This document shows positions 42,786 through 48,925 of a DNA stretch of 64,000 nucleotides, piece after piece. Position 1 is the stretch's first letter. Each line of letters starts with the position of its first letter. The DNA comes from an uncultured Bacteroides sp. GTDB taxonomy: Bacteria > Bacteroidota > Bacteroidia > Bacteroidales > Bacteroidaceae. Location: positions 60,566-124,565 of the forward strand of contig CASENE010000076.1 in the NCBI GenBank assembly GCA_949289265.1, in the 5' to 3' direction. Position numbers and translations under genes: made by a program. The notes under the pieces were generated by a model. It had not been told where the DNA came from. It did no database searches and saw only the letters and a list, made by a program, of their open reading frames with translations.

Positions 42786-43868
42786 TTAGTTAAACAATTT
42801 ATCCAAGTATTCGTAGAATGCGCTCCGTTCGCCTGTTGTTATCTTCAGCATCTTTCCTGTCGGGTCGATGATTATCTTTGTGGGATAGCTCTCTACGGCG
42901 TACAGCAGTCCCACGTCGGGGGCATCAGAGCCGTTGGCGTTGAGGACGTTGGTCCACGGCAGGTGGTTGTCCGCCACGGCTTGCTGCCACCTTTCCTTGG
43001 TGTCGTGGCAGGCTATGCCGACTATTTCCAACCGGTCGCGGTAGCGGTCGTAGCATTTTTTCATTCGGGGCATGCCGTCAAGGCAGGGGCCGCACCAGCT
43101 ACCCCAGAAATCCAGCACCACGTATTTGCCACGCAGTGTGCTGAGGGTGAAGGCGTTTCCCTTCGTGTCGTTCAGCGTAAAGTCCGGCGCTGGCAATCCC
43201 TCGGCAATGCTTTTCCGGTTTTCTTGCAGGGTGCGGCTTCGGCGGAAAGCCTCATCCCAATAGCGGTAGAGCGGGGCGAATGCACCATTCTGCACCGGTT
43301 TGCCCAATGTTTTGAACAGGGCGGCCAGTTCTGTCGAATGGTCGGGCGGGAGGGTGGCGCCGTAGGCGGGGAGTGCTCTCCGGAGGTATGCCTGTTCGGC
43401 GTTTTTCTGCAACAGGCGGGAGAGCAGGTAGAGGGACACGTCGCTGTCCGGATGTGCCCCGATGTATTGTCGGCATTGGCTGTAGGTTCTGAACAGACTG
43501 TCCTGCTGTTGGTAGAGGGCGTTGAACGCGCTCCCCTCCAGCCGATAATTGTCCGGGCTGCCGCTGACGCGGACCGTTTCTCCGGGCACAAACATCAGTG
43601 CATAGTATCGCCCCGTGCCTTTCGGGGTCAGGGTGACTTCCTGCGGGAGGCTATCCGCGGGCGTGTAACTGAATGCGCCGCTTTGCATGACCAGCGTGTC
43701 CGAATGGGCCACGCTCTCGTCCGGCGGTACCACCGGATAGCAGGTCACTATCAGCGTGTCATTGCCTGCATCGGTCAGCCTGCCACTGATGGGGGCAGTT
43801 TCCTGTGCGGGGCGGCAGGCGCCACACAAGGCCGCAATAGCCAATCCTATGTAGGTATGTCTTTTCAT
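42786..43868 (-). CDS. Thioredoxin-like lipoprotein (DUF4369-TlpA type), copy A
   Basis: 360 residues with a lipobox (ALCGAC, Cys near residue 18). It has the same layout as its downstream paralogue, but the active site is Cys-Gly-Pro-Cys (DFWGSWCGPCLDGMPRMK) instead of Cys-Gly-Trp-Cys, so the redox potential probably differs. The cis-Pro element is ESYPTKIIID. The tandem pair follows a SufT-like DUF59 gene and is likely transcribed with it from the promoter near 44240. Confidence 0.88.
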   Translation of the reverse strand: MKRHTYIGLAIAALCGACRPAQETAPISGRLTDAGNDTLIVTCYPVVPPDESVAHSDTLVMQSGAFSYTPADSLPQEVTLTPKGTGRYYALMFVPGETVRVSGSPDNYRLEGSAFNALYQQQDSLFRTYSQCRQYIGAHPDSDVSLYLLSRLLQKNAEQAYLRRALPAYGATLPPDHSTELAALFKTLGKPVQNGAFAPLYRYWDEAFRRSRTLQENRKSIAEGLPAPDFTLNDTKGNAFTLSTLRGKYVVLDFWGSWCGPCLDGMPRMKKCYDRYRDRLEIVGIACHDTKERWQQAVADNHLPWTNVLNANGSDAPDVGLLYAVESYPTKIIIDPTGKMLKITTGERSAFYEYLDKLFN

Positions 43869-43885
43869 GTGCCTGCTTCATCTTT

Positions 43886-44197
43886 TTAGAGGAATCCCAG
43901 TTCCAGCTTGGCTTCTTCGCTCATCATGTCTTTGTCCCACTCCGGTTCAAAGACGAGGTTGACAGTGGCGCTCTTCACGTCGTCGATGGATTCCAGCTTT
44001 TGCCGCACATCTTCCATGATGAACTCCGCCGCCGGGCAGTTGGGCGCGGTCAGCGTCATATCTACGGTCACATCGTGGTCGTCGGACACTTCGATGCGAT
44101 AGATGAGGCCCAGGTTGTAGACATCTACGGGGATTTCGGGGTCGTAGACAGTCTTCAGCAGGGCCACAATCTTTTCTTCTATTTCATATTTGGTCAT
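43886..44197 (-). CDS. DUF59/MIP18-family iron-sulfur assembly protein (SufT-like)
   Basis: 103 residues. KTVYDPEIPVDVYNLGLIYR and MTLTAPNCPAAEFI are the conserved blocks of the MIP18/PaaD/SufT family, with the single reactive Cys in the second. The family helps mature Fe-S proteins. It is first in an operon with two thioredoxin-like lipoproteins, an unusual pairing of cytoplasmic Fe-S assembly with periplasmic redox proteins. Confidence 0.88.
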   Translation of the reverse strand: MTKYEIEEKIVALLKTVYDPEIPVDVYNLGLIYRIEVSDDHDVTVDMTLTAPNCPAAEFIMEDVRQKLESIDDVKSATVNLVFEPEWDKDMMSEEAKLELGFL

Positions 44198-44225
44198 ATG
44201 GAAAGGTTGTTAGGGATTTATCGGA

Positions 44226-44256
44226 CAAAACTAAGGATTTTCACTGATATTACAAA
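44226..44256 (-). promoter_or_regulatory. Promoter of the DUF59-thioredoxin operon
   Basis: On the minus strand, TTTG (complement of 44253-44256) precedes TAGTTTTG (complement of 44226-44233) by 19 bp, 29 nt upstream of the DUF59 start. The remaining sequence up to 44492 is A+T-rich with one small hairpin (44345-44372) and no credible gene. Confidence 0.75.
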
Positions 44257-44492
44257 ACAACGGCGCACATTGTTTACAGTCATCGCCAAGGTGCGGCAGC
44301 ATGTTTTCTATAAATGCTTCTTCTCGGTAAAAAGAACGAGAGACGAATGCATTAAGAAACAAGTTTGCATTCACCTCTCTATATAATCCATATTATTTAC
44401 GTCAGTCGTATTATCCGCATGTATACGGGCATTCGTGCGTCTTCATATTCAGAAGATGCCGTTCCGCACACCTTGTGGCGCTATGGATGCTG

Positions 44493-44714
44493 TTATTTCC
44501 ACAACAATCGGCTTGTAAAGCCCCAAAAGGGATATTTCAGCCACAGACGTTTCCCTTCATATAGTTTCATTTTCCGGATAAACACGTAGTCTATTACAGG
44601 GCGGTAAAGTAGCAAAAATATCAGCAGTGCGGCAATAGGCTCCTTTTTGTAATAGCCTATATAGAGTAGGAAAGTTATGCCTAGCAACAAGAATAGATAA
44701 TACAATGTTCTCAT
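44493..44714 (-). CDS. Small membrane protein of unknown function
   Basis: 73 residues from ATG at 44714 (MRTLYYLFLL). Two membrane helices (about 4-20 and 24-42) are followed by a basic tail (RKMKLYEGKRLWLKYPFWGF). The base composition is A+T-rich like its surroundings. No family was recognised. A structured repeat element lies immediately upstream and could be part of its leader. Confidence 0.5.
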   Translation of the reverse strand: MRTLYYLFLLLGITFLLYIGYYKKEPIAALLIFLLLYRPVIDYVFIRKMKLYEGKRLWLKYPFWGFTSRLLWK

Positions 44715-44757
44715 CGTGTTATTGCAATTTAAAAATGTGTGACTATGCCTTATAGTA

Positions 44758-44925
44758 ATCAATCATATTTAGTTTATACTATATAGGAAGTTAGATGGAG
44801 TTATGGGGAGTTATCGCTCCGCTCAGGGAGTTAAAGGCCAATACCTTTATGTATATCGTCGGAGCGACTATTGGCTTCTAACTCCTTCTAACTACCTCCA
44901 ATAATATCAGTTAATTTTGAACACT
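44758..44925. repeat. Structured intergenic element, copy 1
   Basis: The block 44809-44853 (beginning AGTTATCGCTCCGCTCA and ending CCAATACCTTTATGTA) recurs almost unchanged at 61732-61776. Several stems are visible: CGCTCCG with CGGAGCG, GGCCAATA with TATTGGCT, and outer GGAAGTTAGA with TCTAACTACC-type arms. The right end (TTAATTTTGAACAC) and left end (AATCATATTTAGTT) also match the second copy. It is probably a non-autonomous mobile or REP-like element, with no coding capacity. Confidence 0.7.
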
Positions 44926-45051
44926 TACTTACTTATATTTGTCATTATGCATTATGGATTGCGCATACTGCTGCAACAGCTACTATCGTTTCTGGAACAA
45001 AACTAAGAATTTCTACGGAAACAGCCAAGCGTGCAAATGGCTTTTGTTGGA

Positions 45052-45738
45052 TTACAGACGCCCTTCGTCGTTGAAGCTGTACCAAGCGCCGTCGGTCACA
45101 ATGACGTGATCCAGCACGCGGATGCTCATCACTTGGGCGGCGCGCTGCACATGTTGTGTCAGGCGGATGTCATCCGGGCTGGGCTGCGTGTTGCCCGAAG
45201 GATGGTTATGCACCAGGGCCAGTTGCGTGGCGCGTTGCAGCAGGGCTTCGCGCAGGATGGTGCGCACGTCCACTGTAGTTTGATCCAACCCTCCGCGACT
45301 GATGCAAACTTTGTCGATGACACGGCCCGCCCGGTTGAGCAGCAGTACCCAGAATTCTTCCGTAGGCAGGTCGCACAGCAGGGGGCAGAACAGGTCATAG
45401 ATGTCTTTCGACGAACTAATGGCGCGTCGTTCCGGCCGTTCTTGCAGGGTGCGTCGCTTGCCCAGTTCCAGGGCAGCCATCACGGTGATGCTCTTGGCCG
45501 GTCCCATGCCTTTGAAACGGGCGAAGTTCTCCACCTGCCACTTGCCCAACTGGTGCAGGTTGTTGTCGGCTGCCGCCAATATGCGTTGCATCAGGGTCAC
45601 GGCACTCTCTTCCGTGTTGCCCGAACCGATGAGGATGGCCAGCAGTTCGGCATCGCTCAGGGCTTCGGCGCCTTTCTGCATCATTTTCTCGCGCGGGCGG
45701 TCTTCTTCTGCCCATAGTTTGATGTTGAGTTTGTCCAT
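45052..45738 (-). CDS. radC: RadC-family JAB/MPN protein
   Basis: 228 residues. An N-terminal helix-hairpin-helix region (LGKWQVENFARFKGMGPAKSI) precedes the JAMM metal motif VHNHPSGNTQPSPDD near the C-terminus. RadC was once linked to DNA repair; its biochemical role is still unclear. It is a normal-length chromosomal copy. The gap to the next gene carries a repeat array. Confidence 0.93.
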   Translation of the reverse strand: MDKLNIKLWAEEDRPREKMMQKGAEALSDAELLAILIGSGNTEESAVTLMQRILAAADNNLHQLGKWQVENFARFKGMGPAKSITVMAALELGKRRTLQERPERRAISSSKDIYDLFCPLLCDLPTEEFWVLLLNRAGRVIDKVCISRGGLDQTTVDVRTILREALLQRATQLALVHNHPSGNTQPSPDDIRLTQHVQRAAQVMSIRVLDHVIVTDGAWYSFNDEGRL

Positions 45739-45756
45739 TTCATTTCTTTTTAGGGG

Positions 45757-45949
45757 ATAAGTTGACGAGTTAACAAGCCCACAAGGGCTTCTCTTTTAGT
45801 TGACAAGGGATGAATTAACGAGGATACAGGTTAGGAAATAAGAAAGGAGCAAGAAAGAAGTTAACTTGCTTTCCATTCGCTCTGCCCTTGTAGCCTTGTT
45901 CTCTTGTAGCCTCGTTCCCTTGTCAACTCGTCCCCTTGTCAACTACTTA
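45757..45949. repeat. 16-bp x4 tandem array with inverted counterpart
   Basis: CTTGTAGCCTTGTTCT-type units start at 45887, 45903, 45919 and 45935, exactly 16 bp apart. The left part of the gap (45760-45830) holds inverted versions (AGTTGACAAGGG, AGTTGACGAGTTAACAAG), so the whole 200-bp gap can fold on itself. The array runs into the 3' end of the glycosyltransferase gene. No gene is present. Confidence 0.75.
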
Positions 45950-46932
45950 TAAAAATTCTTCTTGAAAGCCTCGAACTCGTCTTTCCCCCGCACGCAACGC
46001 CGCCACCAGGCGCGCCAGAATCCGGTGCCATAGCCGATGAGTTGGACATAGGCAGCCGCCACGGCCAGCAGGCCGATGCGCAGGCTGCGGTTTTGCATTG
46101 TGGCGTCGGCGCATACCAGCAGGGCATACAACAGCAGGGGCAGGGGGGCGTAAGGGCAGAAGGCTGTGCCCAACAGCAATGCCGCCGTGCCCAGCGTGAA
46201 CACGCCCGGCAGCAGATGCACCACTTTCAGCGATTCCGGATATTTCTTATACAGGTTGATGCGCGCGATGCCAGAGTTGTGCACCTGCTTGAAAAACTTC
46301 TTGAGGTCGGTGCGCCGCTTGTGCCACACCCATGCGTCCGGAAACAGCCGGCAGCGGTAGCCCTCCTTGAAGATGCGGATGCTGAAGTCGATGTCCTCGC
46401 CGAAGCGCATGGCCGAAAAGCCTCCCAACGCCCGGTAGGCCTCGCGCCGAACCCCCATGTTGAAGCTGCGCGGATAGAATTTGTCCATCTTCTTCCGTCC
46501 TCCCCGGATGCCTCCGGTGGTGAAAAACGACGTCATGGAGTAATTGATGGCTTTTTGCATCGGGGTGAACGACGGGTGCGCGCGGTCCGGCCCCCCGAAG
46601 GCATCGCACGGTTCGCGCCGCAACTCCCCGTCTACTGCCTCCAGATATCCCGGCGGCACAATGACGTCCGAATCCAGAATGAGCAGATACTCGCCTTCGG
46701 CCCGCTGGGCGGCATAGTTGCGTGTCTGTCCGGGGCCCGAATTGGCCTTGCTGAAATAGCGCACCGGCAGTTGTCCGGCATATTTCTCCGCCACGCTTCG
46801 GCAGGGCACGGCAGAACCGTCGTCCACCACAATGACCTCGAAGTCTTTCAGCGTCTGCGCCGTCAGGCTTTGCAGCAGTTCGTCCACTTCGTCAGGGCGG
46901 TTGTAAACGGGGATAAGGAAAGAATATTTCAT
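45943..46932 (-). CDS. Membrane-anchored family 2 glycosyltransferase
   Basis: 329 residues from ATG at 46932 (MKYSFLIPVYNRPDEV). GT-A domain with VVDDGSAV and the LILDSDVIVP metal motif, then the acceptor region GGFSAMRFGEDIDFSIR. Two or three hydrophobic helices lie between about 225 and 310. It probably adds a sugar to a lipid-linked or surface glycan at the inner membrane. A -7 box on the minus strand (46965-46972, TATCTTTG) gives a leader of about 25 nt. Longer upstream starts lie beyond that promoter. Confidence 0.85.
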   Translation of the reverse strand: MKYSFLIPVYNRPDEVDELLQSLTAQTLKDFEVIVVDDGSAVPCRSVAEKYAGQLPVRYFSKANSGPGQTRNYAAQRAEGEYLLILDSDVIVPPGYLEAVDGELRREPCDAFGGPDRAHPSFTPMQKAINYSMTSFFTTGGIRGGRKKMDKFYPRSFNMGVRREAYRALGGFSAMRFGEDIDFSIRIFKEGYRCRLFPDAWVWHKRRTDLKKFFKQVHNSGIARINLYKKYPESLKVVHLLPGVFTLGTAALLLGTAFCPYAPLPLLLYALLVCADATMQNRSLRIGLLAVAAAYVQLIGYGTGFWRAWWRRCVRGKDEFEAFKKNFYK

Positions 46933-47066
46933 GGAAAATGTTTTTATGGTTGCTGTTGGGAAAGCAAAGATACTGCATCGCCGCCTATCCGGCGACATTC
47001 TTCCGCTCTTTTTTGCATCTTCCGCCCGATATCGTTTCGGCAGGAGGCGGATGTCCGGAAAACACT

Positions 47067-47108
47067 CGGGCGGATGAGGCCGCTCAAACGTCTGCCTTCA
47101 TCCGCCCG
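47067..47108 (-). terminator. Terminator after efp
   Basis: An 11-bp perfect stem (47067-47077 with 47098-47108) lies 28 nt past the efp stop, with GTGTTTTCC following on the minus strand. The motif TCCGCCCGATATC of its edge recurs at about 47025. Confidence 0.75.
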
Positions 47109-47135
47109 ATATCTATGTATGGAGAAAAGATTCTC

Positions 47136-47702
47136 TTAGGCCTTCACGCGGCTTACGTAAGAACCGTCGCGCGTGTCGATTTCAATCGTCTCGCCTTCGT
47201 TGATGAACAGCGGCACGCGCACCGTGGCGCCCGACTCTACGGTGGCGGGCTTCAGCGTGTTGGTAGCCGTGTCGCCCTTCAGGCCCGGCTCGGTGTATGT
47301 CACCTTCATCTGAACCTTCACAGGCACTTCGGCATAGAGCACGGTTTCCGTCGAAGCGTCGGACACTACGTCTACCACCATGCCTTCCAGCAGGAAGTCA
47401 ACGCCGTTGATTTGGTCGTGGGCAATGGGAATCTGCTCGAAAGTCTCCTGGTTCATGAAGATGTAGTCGTCGCCTTCCTTATACAGGTATTGGTGCGGGC
47501 GGCGTTCCACGCGCACGTCTTCCAGCTTTTCGCCGATGTTGAAGCGGCGCTCAATCACGTATCCGCTCACCACGTCTTTCAGTTTGGTGCGCATAAACGT
47601 GTTGCCTTTACCGGGTTTCACATGCAGGAAGTCGATACAGAAATAGAGCTTGCCGTCCATGCGGATGGCAGTGCCGATTTTAATGTCTTGGGCATTAATC
47701 AT
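47136..47702 (-). CDS. efp: Elongation factor P
   Basis: 188 residues, three beta-barrel domains as usual. The tip loop reads VKPGKGNTF, with the Lys that is modified in many bacteria. EF-P relieves ribosome stalling at consecutive prolines by binding between the P and E sites. It is divergent from rpmH with its own promoter. Confidence 0.97.
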   Translation of the reverse strand: MINAQDIKIGTAIRMDGKLYFCIDFLHVKPGKGNTFMRTKLKDVVSGYVIERRFNIGEKLEDVRVERRPHQYLYKEGDDYIFMNQETFEQIPIAHDQINGVDFLLEGMVVDVVSDASTETVLYAEVPVKVQMKVTYTEPGLKGDTATNTLKPATVESGATVRVPLFINEGETIEIDTRDGSYVSRVKA

Positions 47703-47827
47703 ACGTTATTCTCTTATTATGTTATTAGTATTATGATATGTATCCGGATTCGCAGGACGAGCCGTGGGAATGCCTTTCGGCGCCAGCCTGTAGGCGCAGG
47801 CCTTCCGTGCCCCCGCGTTTTCGGCTG

Positions 47828-47859
47828 CAAAAGTAATGCAAATCAATAAAAAACACAAA
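47828..47859 (-). promoter_or_regulatory. efp promoter
   Basis: On the minus strand, TTTG (complement of 47856-47859) and TACTTTTG (complement of 47828-47835) are 20 bp apart. The leader to the ATG at 47702 is about 115 nt, long for this genome. Confidence 0.75.
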
Positions 47860-47885
47860 AGATTTGAGAGAAAATGAGTTATCCC

Positions 47886-47917
47886 TTTGGTTATTTTGAA
47901 AAAACTCCCTACTTTTG
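47886..47917 (+). promoter_or_regulatory. rpmH promoter
   Basis: TTTG at 47886-47889 and TACTTTTG at 47910-47917 with 20 bp between, 46 nt before ATG 47964. It is divergent from the efp promoter with only about 26 bp between the two -33 elements. Confidence 0.8.
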
Positions 47918-47963
47918 CACCCCGAATCCGTAGAGAGAATAATAACATATAAAAGATACGACA

Positions 47964-48125
47964 ATGAAAAGAACATTCCAACCCTCGAACAGAAAGAGAA
48001 GAAACAAGCACGGTTTCCGTGAAAGAATGGCTACCGCCAACGGTCGCCGTGTATTGGCAGCCCGCCGCGCCAAAGGTCGCAAGAAACTGACCGTATCCGA
48101 CGAATACAATGGCGTGAAGGCATAA
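47964..48125 (+). CDS. rpmH: 50S ribosomal protein L34
   Basis: 53 residues, starting [19 protein letters not shown] and rich in Arg and Lys, which is unmistakable for bL34. The C-terminal extension ([12 protein letters not shown]) is a Bacteroidota feature. Monocistronic, with its own promoter and a strong terminator. It is not next to rnpA or dnaA, unlike in many other phyla. Confidence 0.97.
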   Translation: MKRTFQPSNRKRRNKHGFRERMATANGRRVLAARRAKGRKKLTVSDEYNGVKA

Positions 48126-48155
48126 GCCGTCACTTGTTTTGCGCAAAATGAATGA

Positions 48156-48197
48156 GCCGTCCGGCCGTGCAGAGATGCAGGGCCGGACGGCTTTTTT
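48156..48197 (+). terminator. rpmH terminator
   Basis: GCCGTCCGGCC (48156-48166) pairs perfectly with GGCCGGACGGC (48181-48191) and is followed by six T residues. Confidence 0.95.
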
Positions 48198-48232
48198 CGT
48201 CTTTCCCGGTGCCTGTGTCCCCCGGTGCGGCG

Positions 48233-48289
48233 TTAACCTAACGATAACACAGCCTTAACCTTCCGGGTTGCCGGTTCTCCCTACCTTTG
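48233..48289 (+). promoter_or_regulatory. Activator-type promoter of DUF3836-like gene 1 (TAAC repeats)
   Basis: TAAC occurs at 48234, 48245 and 48256, exactly 11 bp apart, with a further copy at 48239. It is followed 26 bp after the last repeat start by the -7 box TACCTTTG (48282-48289). There is no TTTG at the -33 position. Eleven-bp-phased direct repeats abutting the promoter are typical of OmpR/PhoB-family activator sites. An almost identical arrangement precedes the second gene at 51.2 kb. Confidence 0.7.
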
Positions 48290-48353
48290 CAATGTCGAAA
48301 GGACAAAGAAACAAGAAAACAAAAGTATTAACTCATTAAACCCATTTACGATT

Positions 48354-48839
48354 ATGAAGACTTTAGTTATCTCCCTCGTCATTGCAGCAACTTCCGTTCT
48401 GAACTCCGCTTTTGCCGCCGCACCCTCGGTCGGTTTTGCCTATAACACCGATACGGACAGCACGGGCGTCACCACCCAATACGTCTACAAGAAGACCCCG
48501 GACGGACGCTACCTGCGCCACCACCTGAAGCACTGCTACACTTACGACGACGCCCACCGCTTGCTCAGCCGCGCGACCCTCCGCTGGGATGCCGCCTCCG
48601 GCGATTATCGTCCCGCCTATGCCCTGCATTATGCCTACGCCGCCGATGCTTCCGTCTCTGTCGAACTGGCCCTGTGGAACCCGCAGACTGAAGACTATAC
48701 CGATGTGCGCGAGAAGGCCGTCTATGCCGCCGACGACCGGGGAATCACCTATCAGGCCTATGAATACGATGCTGCCAGCGATGCCTGGCAACTGACCCGT
48801 GAGCTGGCAACGGAAGCCGCTCTGCTGGCAGCTTATTAA
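48354..48839 (+). CDS. Small exported DUF3836-like protein, copy 1
   Basis: 161 residues with a signal peptide (about 1-22, ending SAFAA). The mature part is rich in Tyr and Asp (YVYKKTPDG, CYTYDDAHRL, YALHYAYAADAS), a beta-strand repeat pattern like the DUF3836 family of Bacteroides. The function is unknown. It is nearly identical to the protein encoded at 51.3 kb, differing by a handful of residues and at the extreme C-terminus (LLAAY instead of LLAHR). It is transcribed from a TAAC-repeat promoter and lies 5' of a histidine kinase gene. Confidence 0.8.
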   Translation: MKTLVISLVIAATSVLNSAFAAAPSVGFAYNTDTDSTGVTTQYVYKKTPDGRYLRHHLKHCYTYDDAHRLLSRATLRWDAASGDYRPAYALHYAYAADASVSVELALWNPQTEDYTDVREKAVYAADDRGITYQAYEYDAASDAWQLTRELATEAALLAAY

Positions 48840-48863
48840 GCCGATAAACTATTCGGACACTGT

Positions 48864-48896
48864 TTTGGGGGCGGATGCGAAAAAGCGTTATATTTG
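48864..48896 (+). promoter_or_regulatory. Histidine kinase promoter
   Basis: TTTG at 48864-48867 and TATATTTG at 48889-48896, 21 bp apart. Transcription would start near 48903, which rules out the ATG at 48875 and supports ATG 48926. Confidence 0.65.
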
Positions 48897-48925
48897 CGGC
48901 TCGGATAAAGAATAAAAAGACTGGC

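Noticed and set aside
44365-44589. Small plus-strand open frame in the 44.4-kb gap
   Set aside because: It is partly antisense to a more convincing small membrane protein, has no promoter or family features, and is compatible with chance in A+T-rich DNA.
48875-48925. Earlier start codon for the histidine kinase
   Set aside because: It lies at or before the -7 box TATATTTG (48889-48896), so it would not be transcribed from that promoter, and it adds a charged stretch before the first membrane helix.
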